This document shows, in pieces, positions 8,477 to 17,224 of a stretch of 64,000 bases of DNA (position 1 is the first letter of the stretch; each line of letters begins with the position of its first letter). Both the position numbers and the translations under genes were made by a program. This DNA comes from Peptococcaceae bacterium (GTDB taxonomy: Bacteria; Bacillota; Desulfotomaculia; Desulfotomaculales; JACDOK01). The DNA is taken from the NCBI GenBank assembly GCA_017656185.1, contig JACDOK010000003.1:53788-117787 (forward strand), read 5' to 3'. Under the pieces are notes generated by a model. The model did not search any database and was not told the origin of the DNA. It was given only the letters and a program-made list of their open reading frames with translations.

Positions 8477-9424
8477 ATGCAAAGTAAGGAAAAGAAAATC
8501 CCCCTGATCAATCCATACTTAGCCGTTATTTGCGGGGTAGTTGCCGTATCGTTTTCCGCCATCTTAATCAAACTTTCTAGCGCACCATCATTAGTGATTG
8601 CTTTCTATCGTCTTGTCTTTACCGTAATTTTTCTGGCCCCTTTTGCTTTAAACGCCAATGGCCGCACCCAACTTAAAGAAATGTCCCTGCAAGAATACCT
8701 GTGGGCATTTGGCGCCGGGACGTTACTTGCCTTACATTTTGCGGTCTGGATTGCCTCCCTTAATTATACATCTATAGCAAGTTCGACCGTTTTGGTAACT
8801 ATGCAGCCATTGTTCGTAATATCCGGTGCCTCCATTTTTTTCCACGAAAAACTTAATTATATTAGCCTGTTTGGTGCAGGATTAGCACTACTGGGAAGCA
8901 TTATAATCGGCATAAACGATTTTCAAATCGGCGGAAAAGCCGTTTACGGTGACATGTTAGCCTTTGCTGGCGCCATATTTGTAGCAGGGTATATCCTTAT
9001 TGGGCGTAAACTCCGCAAGCAAATATCATTGGCACCTTACGTTTTTATCGTATATTCGACGGCAGCATTGACACTCCTCAGCTTTAACTTGCTTGCTCGA
9101 ACCCCTTTGTACCCTTACCCGGCGTTAGAATGGGTACTTTTTGTTTTATTGGCCGTACTACCGACCATACTTGGTCATACCGTCTTCAACTGGGCTTTAC
9201 GTTATGTGAAGGCAGCTGTTGTATCTGTAAGTGTTTTGGGCGAACCCGTGGGAGCAACCATTTTAGCCCTAATTATCTTCAACGAAGTTCCACAATTACT
9301 TCAAATCATTGGGGGAATGTTAATCCTTTTCGGTTTATACACGTTTATTAATTCTTCCAAAAAACAAAACAGTAAAGAGAACAATACGAATCATTACTGT
9401 GAATCAGAAAATTCACCAAGTTGA
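8477..9424 (+). CDS. DMT-superfamily (EamA) transporter
   Basis: 315 residues if started at the ATG at 8477, which places the first membrane helix at about residue 13 as in relatives; the frame stays open upstream to 8402, but that stretch overlaps the GC-rich leader. It has two EamA repeats, with AFGAGTLLALHFAVWIASL in the first and VSVLGEPVGATILALIIF in the second. Probable exporter of unknown small molecule. It is a different subfamily from the DMT protein at 6.9 kb, so not a recent duplication. Confidence 0.85.
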   Translation: MQSKEKKIPLINPYLAVICGVVAVSFSAILIKLSSAPSLVIAFYRLVFTVIFLAPFALNANGRTQLKEMSLQEYLWAFGAGTLLALHFAVWIASLNYTSIASSTVLVTMQPLFVISGASIFFHEKLNYISLFGAGLALLGSIIIGINDFQIGGKAVYGDMLAFAGAIFVAGYILIGRKLRKQISLAPYVFIVYSTAALTLLSFNLLARTPLYPYPALEWVLFVLLAVLPTILGHTVFNWALRYVKAAVVSVSVLGEPVGATILALIIFNEVPQLLQIIGGMLILFGLYTFINSSKKQNSKENNTNHYCESENSPS

Positions 9425-9526
9425 AACAATATTCTGTATTTTGTCATACAAAAAGAAGGGGTATCTTGAACTTATAACGAAAATTGTAATAGCTAGCGAA
9501 ATAGTTTAAAAGGAGGGAGAATCAGG

Positions 9527-9631
9527 GTGGAATATAGCTTAACACCGTTAACGTGGTTTTGGCTATGTGTGCCAACCGGGTTAATTATTGTTTTATCACT
9601 GGTTAACTTGATTGTTAATAACAATAAATAA
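9527..9631 (+). CDS. Symporter small accessory protein (34 aa, single membrane segment)
   Basis: A 34-residue reading frame from GTG at 9527 with AAGGAGGGAG upstream. The N-terminus MEYSLTPLTWFWLCVPTG is followed by one hydrophobic helix and ends NNNK. It stops 15 bp before the SSS symporter start and shares its transcript direction. Short single-helix proteins of this kind directly upstream of sodium:solute symporters are known in Firmicutes as symporter small accessory proteins; the match here rests on position, size and topology. A role in assembly or stability of the symporter is inferred. Confidence 0.65.
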   Translation: MEYSLTPLTWFWLCVPTGLIIVLSLVNLIVNNNK

Positions 9632-9646
9632 GGAGGGTAACTAAAT

Positions 9647-11143
9647 TTGCAAAGTACAAGTGCGGCGGTTTTTTTAGTCTATATCTTGGGTATGATTTTA
9701 ATCGGAGCATTACTATATCAGAGAAACAAATCTATGGACGATTATTTTCTGGGAGGGCGATCTTTAAACGGGTATGTAGCCGCCTTGAGCGCCGAGGCAA
9801 GTGATATGAGCGGATGGCTATTGCTAGGTCTTCCCGGTGCTGCCTACGCTGGCGGTATTAACGCTATGTGGATCGGTGTCGGATTGGCGATAGGAACATA
9901 CCTGAACTGGCAGTTTGTGTCCCAGCGTTTGCGCCGTTACACGGAAACCGTTAATGCGATTACTTTATCGGATTACTTCGAATACCGTTTTCACGATAAG
10001 ACACGTTCTTTACGCATCATTTCAGCCATACTCTCCCTAACTTTTTTCCTTTTTTATACCTCCTCCGGTCTAGTAGCAGGCGGCAAATTGTTTGAAACCA
10101 CCTTTGGTTTTGATTACAGTACGGCCCTTTACGTTGGGGCAGCAGTTATTATTACTTATACTTTTCTTGGTGGCTTCCTGGCAGTAAGCTGGACCGATTT
10201 CGTACAGGGTACGCTGATGTTTTTTGCCCTTATCCTGGTACCTGTATTGATTATTTCTGACGTGGGCGGCTTAGGACAGTTCTGGCAACGACTGGCCGGC
10301 GTAAACCCGGATTTACTGGATGCCATGAAAACCGTCAATTATGATTTAGCAGAAGGCATCAAGTGGATCAGTGGTTCATCTATCACCCTTCTAGGTATTA
10401 TTTCGCTAGCTGCGTGGGGCTTGGGTTATTTCGGACAACCCCACATTTTGGTACGCTTTATGGGCATCAAGTCGCACCGTGAGCTTCCCAAGGCCCAGTT
10501 TATCGGCGTGACTTGGGTCGTCATTACGTTGATATCTGCCGTCTTCGTTGGTATTGCCGGCATCATCGCCGTGGAGCAACCTTTGGCGGATCCTGAAACC
10601 GTCTTTATTACCCTGGTAGAGATGCTCTTTAACCCGTGGGTGGCAGGACTCTTCCTCGTCGCGATTCTCGCTGCCATTATGAGTACTATTGATTCACAGC
10701 TCCTTGTCTCGTCCAGTGCTCTCGCCGAAGACTTTTACAGGTCACTAATACGGCCCCAGGCTTCTGACAAAGAACTTATGTGGATTAGCCGCGGGTCAGT
10801 AATCTTGATCGCTGTAATTGCCTTAATCCTTGCTCAAAGCGGCGGAAGCGTATTATCTCTGGTGGCCTATGCCTGGGCCGGACTCGGAGCAACGTTTGGA
10901 CCTACCATAATTCTATCGCTTTTCTGGAAAAGAATGACTCGGAACGGCGCCCTGGCAGGAATGCTGGTCGGTGGTTTAACAGTTATTATATGGAAAAACT
11001 TCCTTTCCTACACCGGGCTTTACGAAATCGTTCCCGCTTTTATCCTTTCTGTCATTGCCATTATTATCTTCAGCCTTCTGGATAAGCAACCTTCCGAAGC
11101 AGTAAAACGGGAATTTGACATTTCTACCGGTACTTCGCGATAA
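9647..11143 (+). CDS. Sodium:solute symporter (SSS family, PutP-like)
   Basis: 498 residues from a TTG start behind AAGGAGGG. About 13 membrane helices; SSS/PutP signatures include DDYFLGGRSL near residue 31, SAEASDMSGWLLLGLPGAAY, and AAIMSTIDSQLLVSSSAL, where the Ser/Thr residues contribute to the Na+ site. Overall pattern is closest to sodium/proline symporters, but substrate is not proven. Preceded by the 34-residue accessory protein and followed by a strong terminator, so the two form a bicistronic unit. Confidence 0.9.
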   Translation: MQSTSAAVFLVYILGMILIGALLYQRNKSMDDYFLGGRSLNGYVAALSAEASDMSGWLLLGLPGAAYAGGINAMWIGVGLAIGTYLNWQFVSQRLRRYTETVNAITLSDYFEYRFHDKTRSLRIISAILSLTFFLFYTSSGLVAGGKLFETTFGFDYSTALYVGAAVIITYTFLGGFLAVSWTDFVQGTLMFFALILVPVLIISDVGGLGQFWQRLAGVNPDLLDAMKTVNYDLAEGIKWISGSSITLLGIISLAAWGLGYFGQPHILVRFMGIKSHRELPKAQFIGVTWVVITLISAVFVGIAGIIAVEQPLADPETVFITLVEMLFNPWVAGLFLVAILAAIMSTIDSQLLVSSSALAEDFYRSLIRPQASDKELMWISRGSVILIAVIALILAQSGGSVLSLVAYAWAGLGATFGPTIILSLFWKRMTRNGALAGMLVGGLTVIIWKNFLSYTGLYEIVPAFILSVIAIIIFSLLDKQPSEAVKREFDISTGTSR

Positions 11144-11167
11144 AATTATCAACAAAATAGTTATAAA

Positions 11168-11198
11168 AAAGAGGGGCACTTTTATGAGTGCCCCTTTT
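11168..11198 (+). terminator. Intrinsic terminator after the symporter gene
   Basis: AGGGGCACT and AGTGCCCCT pair around a 6-nt loop, followed by TTTTGT on the plus strand. The A-run on the left side could also make it work for the convergent 90-residue gene. Confidence 0.8.
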
Positions 11199-11209
11199 GT
11201 AGCCGTATT

Positions 11210-11482
11210 TTAATGGGTATTCAGACCAGCATCATCCAGGATAATAATCAAACCGTTCTCATCGTCAACCGCCACTTCACGGTTGATATTCGTGACTACA
11301 CTTTTACCGTCGGCACTTAGCACCGTTTCTATCCTGATACCGCCTTCCATTTCAATGACCTGTTTAATAGACCCGTCCTGCTGCGGGTAAACCTCTTGAT
11401 GCTCCGTACGTCTCTTTTGAGCCGTGCTAATTCTCCAATCCTTTTCGTTATTGAGTTTCCTGCCATTGATAACATAAGCCAT
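11210..11482 (-). CDS. Small hypothetical protein
   Basis: 90 residues, ATG with AGGAGTG upstream on the minus strand. No named domain recognised. The composition suggests a small beta-rich soluble protein (GGIRIETVLSADGKSVVTNI). Convergent with the symporter gene and divergent from the broken sfsA gene. Confidence 0.65.
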   Translation of the reverse strand: MAYVINGRKLNNEKDWRISTAQKRRTEHQEVYPQQDGSIKQVIEMEGGIRIETVLSADGKSVVTNINREVAVDDENGLIIILDDAGLNTH

Positions 11483-11777
11483 CCAAATATCACTCCTATA
11501 TTAAGCATATCTTAAGCCGCTATAAATACCTTCGGGATTCTTGCTATTCTTCCTTTAAACTTTTTATATTAAAACAAACCAATTATCTTTTCATTTATGT
11601 ATAACGAGTGGTTTTACCAATTCCCGCCGCTTGTACCCGGGACATTCGTCAGAAGGTTGAGCAGGTTTACGGCTCTGGTTTCGGATCATTCCTATAAAAC
11701 GGTGTTTATACCCGACACAGGGCGCTTTATAACCGGCGTACCCAAAGGTTCTCCTGTTTATTACCATCCTGTCAACA

Positions 11778-11786
11778 GCAAAAGCA
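11778..11786. repeat. Target-site duplication, left copy
   Basis: GCAAAAGCA directly abuts the left end of the insertion element. The identical 9-mer is found at 14320-14328 at the right end, in the same orientation and in sfsA coding sequence, as expected of duplicated target DNA. Confidence 0.75.
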
Positions 11787-11792
11787 TGTAAC

Positions 11793-11924
11793 TGACATAA
11801 TAAAAGTGAGCCATTTTAAAGCCTTATGACATTACAGAACTGAGCCACTTAAAAGCCGGTTCAAAAATTATGACACTACAAAACTGAGCCACTGACCGGA
11901 TTATGACACCGTAAAAGTGATCCA
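11793..11924. repeat. Four left-end transposase-binding repeats of the IS21 element
   Basis: 21-bp direct repeats at 11793-11813, 11827-11847, 11871-11891 and 11904-11924, consensus TGACAYNANARAASTGAKCCA. The last copy ends 70 bp before the istA start. Multiple terminal repeats are a known feature of IS21 ends. Confidence 0.8.
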
Positions 11925-11994
11925 CTTCCATAAATTCCCCTGTATACTGAGAGCAAAAATAAGGTTTCAGCTCTTGGCACAGGGGGGAGAGGAA

Positions 11995-13473
11995 GTGATC
12001 GACATTAATATTTACGAGCAAATCAGACACCTATACGCTGTGGAAAAGCTATCCCAAAGGGCTATAGCAAGAAAGCTGGGTATCTCCCGTAACACCGTTA
12101 AACGTTACTGTAATGGTGAAAACGTACCCTGGGAAAGTAAGCCCCGTCAATATGAATGCCCGGTTACAGGGCCTATCAGGCTAACGGTCCAGCGGTGGTT
12201 GGAAGAGGACAAGCAGGCGCCCAAAAAGCAGCGCCACACCGCAACCCGCGTCCACGAGCGGTTAGTTGAAGAATACGGGTTTACCGGCTCCTACTCTGCA
12301 GTACGGGACCTGGTACGGGAACTGCGCTCCCAGGAACATAAAGCGTATATACCGTTGGAATTTGACCCCGGCGAAGCAGCCCAGGTGGACTGGGGCGAAG
12401 CCACCGTTTATTTAAACGGAAAGAAAGTCAAAGTTCAGCTGTTCTGTTACCGGCTTTGCAGCAGCAGCGCACCCTACGTGGCTGTCTTCCCCAGCCAGCG
12501 CAGCGAATCTTTTTTAGCCGGCCACGTGCAGGCATTCGAGTTCTTGGGCGGTGTACCCAAGCGTCTTATCTACGACAACCTGAAAACCGCCGTCAAAGAA
12601 GGTTGGGGCCGCTACGTCCGAGCCCAGCAACCAGCCTTTTTAGCCCTAAGAAGCCACTATGCATTTAGTGCCGACTTTTGTAACCCTGGTGCAGGCAACG
12701 AAAAAGGACTGGTAGAAGGGCTGGTCGGTTATATACGCCGTAATGTGCTGGTGCCGGTACCCCGGGTAAATGATTTTGCGGAGCTACAACCACTTCTGGA
12801 TGAGAGGTGCCGGCGCTACCAGAAAAAACAACTACGTTACCACCAGTCCAAGATAAAAGATGCGCTGGCCGTAGAACAACAATACTTGACACCACTACCC
12901 GCCAGGCAGTTTGATTACGCCCTTACCTCCATGGCAGAGGTGGACAATATGAGCCTGGTCAAATTTGACCGCAATCGTTACTCAGTACCGGTAGACCTGG
13001 TAGGTAAACCGGTAACGGTCAAGGGCTACCCCTATGAAGTTAAGATCTATCACCGGTCCCGGAAAGCAGCCGTCCACCACCGGATCTATCGGCAAGGTGA
13101 AACCAGCCTGGTTTTAGAACACTATCTGCCGGTGTTGGTGCAAAAACCACGGTCGCTGCAGAACGCTGCGCCATTGCGCTGGGCTTCCTTGCCCCCCGGC
13201 TTTGCAAAATTTAAAGATAACCTACTAGCCAGGGGCGAAACCAAGGAACTGGCCCGGGTATTAAAGTTGGTGATGGACTACGGCATTGAAGAAGTGGAAA
13301 AGGCCGTTTTAAAGGCCCTGGACAGTAACCAGTACAGCTACCAAGCAATTTATTATTACTTGACTACAAGGCAGGTTCAGCCGGCTAAAACAAACACATT
13401 ACCCACGTTCCCCCGAGTACAACCGGTGGACCTTACCAGGTACGACAGCCTTTGGGCGGGTGAGACCAGATGA
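11995..13473 (+). CDS. istA: IS21-family transposase IstA
   Basis: 492 residues from GTG at 11995, chosen over an upstream ATG at 11917 because AGGGGGGAGAGGA precedes it and the upstream part overlaps the left repeats. The N-terminal helix-turn-helix reads LSQRAIARKLGISRNTVKRY. It is followed by an rve/DDE integrase core: AQVDWGEATVY (first D), LIYDNLKTAV (second D) and NEKGLVEGLVGYIRRN (E). A C-terminal Mu-like beta-barrel is around YSVPVDLVGKPVTVKGYPY. Catalyses strand transfer together with IstB. Its ATGA stop/start overlap with istB implies translational coupling. Confidence 0.92.
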   Translation: MIDINIYEQIRHLYAVEKLSQRAIARKLGISRNTVKRYCNGENVPWESKPRQYECPVTGPIRLTVQRWLEEDKQAPKKQRHTATRVHERLVEEYGFTGSYSAVRDLVRELRSQEHKAYIPLEFDPGEAAQVDWGEATVYLNGKKVKVQLFCYRLCSSSAPYVAVFPSQRSESFLAGHVQAFEFLGGVPKRLIYDNLKTAVKEGWGRYVRAQQPAFLALRSHYAFSADFCNPGAGNEKGLVEGLVGYIRRNVLVPVPRVNDFAELQPLLDERCRRYQKKQLRYHQSKIKDALAVEQQYLTPLPARQFDYALTSMAEVDNMSLVKFDRNRYSVPVDLVGKPVTVKGYPYEVKIYHRSRKAAVHHRIYRQGETSLVLEHYLPVLVQKPRSLQNAAPLRWASLPPGFAKFKDNLLARGETKELARVLKLVMDYGIEEVEKAVLKALDSNQYSYQAIYYYLTTRQVQPAKTNTLPTFPRVQPVDLTRYDSLWAGETR

Positions 13474-14198
13474 CCGGTTCTAATAGTATCGCCCTCTACG
13501 CCAAGGAACTCAGGTTGCCCACTTTTGCCGATTACCAACCGGTGGTCCGCCAGGCCGAGGAGAACGGCTGGGGGTACGAGGAATTTCTACACCAAATGCT
13601 GGCCCGGGAAGCGACCAGGCGCAGGGAAAACCAGATCACCCGGTTGATTAAAAGAGCTCGTTTCCCATTGAAAAAGACCCTGGATGAGTTCCATTTCGAC
13701 TCCCTGCCGCACCTGGAAGAAGCACTAGTCCGGCAGCTGGCTACCGGAAGCTTTATTGAACAACGAAAAAACATAGTGATGATTGGCAATCCCGGCACCG
13801 GAAAAACGCACCTCAGTATTGCCCTGGGCCTTGAAGGTTGCTACCGGGGTTACTCGGTTCGGTTCTTTACCGCTGCCGGCCTGGTAACCAAACTGACCGA
13901 GGCCCAGGACGATAAAAGGCTGGGGCGGTTAATCCGGGAACTTGCCAAGGCTAACTTGTTAATTGTCGATGAACTGTCTTACATTTCTTTCCTACGCCAT
14001 GGCGCAGAACTGTTATTTCAGGTTATCTCGGAAAGGAGTGAGCGCGGCAGCGTAATAATCACCACGAACCTTGATTTTTCCAAATGGGATGAGATATTCA
14101 GTGACCACATGCTGGCGGGTGCCCTGGTGGACAGGGTTACTTTCAAGTCTCATATTTTGAACATGAACGGTGATTCGTACCGCTTGAAACAGAGGTAG
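13470..14198 (+). CDS. istB: IS21-family transposition helper ATPase IstB
   Basis: 242 residues, AAA+ ATPase of the DnaC/IstB group. An N-terminal helical domain leads to Walker A GNPGTGKTHLS (about residue 110) and Walker B NLLIVDELSYIS, with a sensor region IITTNLDFSKW. IstB selects target DNA and stimulates IstA. It starts inside the last codons of istA (ATGA overlap). No frameshift seen. Confidence 0.92.
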   Translation: MTGSNSIALYAKELRLPTFADYQPVVRQAEENGWGYEEFLHQMLAREATRRRENQITRLIKRARFPLKKTLDEFHFDSLPHLEEALVRQLATGSFIEQRKNIVMIGNPGTGKTHLSIALGLEGCYRGYSVRFFTAAGLVTKLTEAQDDKRLGRLIRELAKANLLIVDELSYISFLRHGAELLFQVISERSERGSVIITTNLDFSKWDEIFSDHMLAGALVDRVTFKSHILNMNGDSYRLKQR

Positions 14199-14247
14199 TT
14201 TACCTGCACCGAAATCTGACCTCCCTCATGTGATGAGATCGATGAGG

Positions 14248-14316
14248 TGGATCACTTTTACTCCGTCAGGGGTGGCTCAGTTTTACTCTGTCATGTGGCT
14301 CACTTTTGTATTGACA
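14248..14316. repeat. Three right-end transposase-binding repeats of the IS21 element
   Basis: Inverted relative to the left set: 14248-14268, 14273-14293 and 14296-14316, consensus TGGMTCASTTTTRYNYYGWCA. The closer spacing (about 25 bp) than on the left makes the two ends distinguishable. Confidence 0.78.
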
Positions 14317-14319
14317 ATC

Positions 14320-14328
14320 GCAAAAGCA
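14320..14328. repeat. Target-site duplication, right copy
   Basis: GCAAAAGCA, identical to 11778-11786, immediately right of the insertion element and in frame with the remaining sfsA sequence. Confidence 0.75.
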
Positions 14329-14922
14329 GACATACAAACGGGGATTTGACTCTCGTACAATTACCGAACAGCATTTTAGTTTGCATTGACAGCAGGGTAC
14401 CTGAAAAACTGGTAGCTAACGGACTATACGCCAACGCCGTATCCGGCCTGAAACTTTATAATCACGTCAAACGCCAGCCCAAAATCCCCTCGGGGCGTCT
14501 TGACTTCCTCCTGCACGGCAACGGGACAGCACCATGTTACTTGGAAGAGGAGTAACATTAGCAAAAAATGGTACGACGTTGTTTCCCGATGCCCCAACCC
14601 GGCGGGGAACACGCCATATACAGGAACTAATGAAGTTAAAACAGCAAGGCTGTCGTACCAAGTTAATATTTATCATCCAACGGCCTGATGCCGTAGAATT
14701 AAAACCGCACAAGCGTTTAGACCCGGAGTTTTACGAAGCACTCCAAGAAGCTCAAAGCCAAGGTGTTGAGATTGAGGCTTATAACTGTCACGCCGGAACT
14801 TCCCAAATGAGCATCCACAAAAAAATTAGTGTAAAGTTCTAGCGCCTATGGTTTATGCCTCTACTCGATTATGCAACATAATATTTATTATAAGAACCAT
14901 TTATCGACCAGCCTAAAACAGC

Positions 14923-14951
14923 AAAGGGGAACATCTTGACAGTCCCCCTTT
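14923..14951 (-). terminator. Intrinsic terminator after mdh (possibly bidirectional)
   Basis: AAAGGGGA and TCCCCCTTT pair around a 12-nt loop in the gap between the sfsA remnant (plus) and mdh (minus). Read on the minus strand it is followed by TTTGCTGTTTT. A-rich and T-rich flanks on both sides allow use in either direction. Confidence 0.65.
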
Positions 14952-14989
14952 TGCCGATATTATAAAAGACGACGAGTTATTCCCATAAT

Positions 14990-15940
<951 letters not shown>

Positions 15941-15971
15941 TTACACAATTTGCTTATGATCCAACGTGGTG

Positions 15972-16745
15972 TTAAACCACGTTTTCCGCCATCTTCTCTG
16001 CAGCCTCTTCTTCCCTGGCTTTCTTCGTTTTACCACGTTCTACCATCCGGGCAATAAACACACTAAACTCGTATAACAAATAAAGCGGTCCAGCCATCAG
16101 CAGGCACGTAAGAATATCTGTCGGTGTCAGCGCCGCGCCCAAAATAATACTTACAAAAAAGGCATACTTTCGCATGCGTGCCAACAGGGCATAAGACACA
16201 ATACCCATTTTGGATAGAAAATACGCCGCCAGCGGAAGCTCAAACACAAAACCGACTGGCAGCAAAATTCCAATTGTAAAGGAAACATAGTTTCCTATGG
16301 TAAGCATAGGCAGCAGCTGCGAACCTGCAAATTGCAGGAGAAACCGTACACCCCACTGATAAACACCAAAGAAGCAGAAGGTTATCCCGGCATAAAATAA
16401 AAACACGGACGAAAATAAAAACGCTATAAAGTACTTCCGCTCATGTTTGTGTAAAGCAGGTTTTATAAAGGCCCATACCTGCCACAGAACGATAGGTAAG
16501 GCAGCAAGAAAACCGAGAAACAGTGCCAGCTTAATTTTGGTCATAAAGGCCTCGGCAACGTGGATAAACACAAGTTCGTGCCCCTGGCTGGTTACCGGCT
16601 TTAATATTACCTCTAAAACCTGATCGCTAAAGCCGTAACAAGCGGCAGACATAATCACAATGGCAGCAATACTGATGATTAATGCACGCCGAAGCTCTTC
16701 AAGGTGTTGAATAACTGATTGTTCTTTATCTGTATCCTTGGCCAC
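15972..16745 (-). CDS. tatC: Twin-arginine translocase subunit TatC
   Basis: 257 residues with six predicted membrane helices. The N-terminal HLEELRRALI motif recognises twin-arginine signals; FIKPALHKHERKYF and the LPIVLWQVWAF loop are family hallmarks. Its C-terminal tail is charged and Lys/Glu-rich. Together with TatA just upstream it forms a minimal two-component Tat translocon, as usual in Firmicutes. Its position right after a Tat-dependent hydrogenase suggests dedicated export of that enzyme. Confidence 0.93.
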   Translation of the reverse strand: MAKDTDKEQSVIQHLEELRRALIISIAAIVIMSAACYGFSDQVLEVILKPVTSQGHELVFIHVAEAFMTKIKLALFLGFLAALPIVLWQVWAFIKPALHKHERKYFIAFLFSSVFLFYAGITFCFFGVYQWGVRFLLQFAGSQLLPMLTIGNYVSFTIGILLPVGFVFELPLAAYFLSKMGIVSYALLARMRKYAFFVSIILGAALTPTDILTCLLMAGPLYLLYEFSVFIARMVERGKTKKAREEEAAEKMAENVV

Positions 16746-16770
16746 CTTGAACGCCTCCCATCAAATAAAA

Positions 16771-16804
16771 CCCCCAGCAAGGAAGAAAATTCCTTCTCCG
16801 GGGG
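16771..16804 (-). terminator. Intrinsic terminator between tatA and tatC
   Basis: CCCCC-x-AAGGAA and TTCCTT-x-GGGGG arms, followed on the minus strand by TTTTATTTGATGG. It would reduce tatC transcription relative to tatA, which fits the excess of TatA needed for the translocon. Confidence 0.7.
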
Positions 16805-16830
16805 ATTTGTAACTTAAGCTCGCAAACCAC

Positions 16831-17085
16831 CTAACTGCTCTTAGCTGATTTAGTGCCTTTGCCAGACGTAACCGAGCTTATAGTATTCTTAACATCCTCG
16901 ACCTCTTCCTTAACTTCGCTTATGGTTTCAGTTACATCTTCAACGGTATCCCTCGAAGATTTCCGGAACTCCCTGATGGTTTTGCCGAGTGATTTACCGA
17001 CATCCGGCAACTTACCCGGTCCAAAAATAATAAGCGCTACCACCAAAATCAATATTAGTTCAGGTACCCCAATGTGTGGAAACAT
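16831..17085 (-). CDS. tatA: Twin-arginine translocase subunit TatA
   Basis: 84 residues: short N-terminal membrane helix (ELILILVVALIIFGPGKLPD), the FGPGKLPDVGKSLG hinge and an amphipathic helix, followed by an acidic/basic tail. Forms the protein-conducting part of the Tat system. Located between the hydrogenase large subunit and tatC, with intrinsic terminators on both sides that would adjust stoichiometry. Confidence 0.93.
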   Translation of the reverse strand: MFPHIGVPELILILVVALIIFGPGKLPDVGKSLGKTIREFRKSSRDTVEDVTETISEVKEEVEDVKNTISSVTSGKGTKSAKSS

Positions 17086-17171
17086 CTTGTTTGACCCCCT
17101 TTCAGCCCCAAAAAAAACTACTTAATACTTATTTCTTCATTAAGGGGCAAACTCCTGCTCTCGTTATATTA

Positions 17172-17197
17172 AAAGAGCCTCCTCGCGGAGGCTCTTT
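17172..17197 (-). terminator. Intrinsic terminator after hydrogenase large subunit
   Basis: Perfect 11-bp stem AAAGAGCCTCC/GGAGGCTCTTT with a TCGC tetraloop, followed on the minus strand by TAATATAACG. It starts 28 nt after the hydrogenase stop codon. Confidence 0.8.
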
Positions 17198-17224
17198 CAA
17201 CTCTTATAATTATAGCATGATTAC

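Larger units (their letters stand above)
11787..14319 (+). mobile_element. IS21-family insertion sequence (complete)
   Basis: About 2533 bp between the two GCAAAAGCA copies, carrying istA and istB in the standard overlapping order. Ends are related inverted repeats: TGACATAATAAAAGTGAGCC on the left, and on the right TGTCAATACAAAAGTGAGCC when read outward-in. Four 21-bp repeats on the left and three on the right are probable transposase binding sites. Exact outer limits depend on whether the duplication is 8 or 9 bp; a few bases lie between the repeats and the duplication. Both genes look intact, so the element may be active. Confidence 0.88.
11597..14842 (+). pseudogene. sfsA: sfsA, interrupted by an IS21-family element and frameshifted
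   Basis: Two fragments of SfsA (sugar fermentation stimulation protein, a DNA/RNA-binding nuclease-like fold) flank the insertion. The left part (11597-11786) reads FPPLVPGTFVRRLSRFTALV and FIPDTGRFITGVPKGS. The right part (14320-14842) continues with LVCIDSRVPEKLVANGLYAN, SGRLDFLLHGNG and, in another frame, GVTLAKNGTTLFPDAPTRRG. Joining at the 9-bp target duplication restores the frame NSKSRHTNG. However, a second lesion near 14540-14550 breaks the frame: after CYLE the expected VKGVTL needs a shift to the frame starting at 14534, consistent with a net loss of about 4 bp. The gene is therefore dead even without the IS. Confidence 0.85.

Noticed and set aside
15965..15984. Terminator at the tatC stop (ACGTGGT/ACCACGT)
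   Set aside because: The stem overlaps the end of the tatC gene and lacks a T-run on the minus strand; too weak to call.
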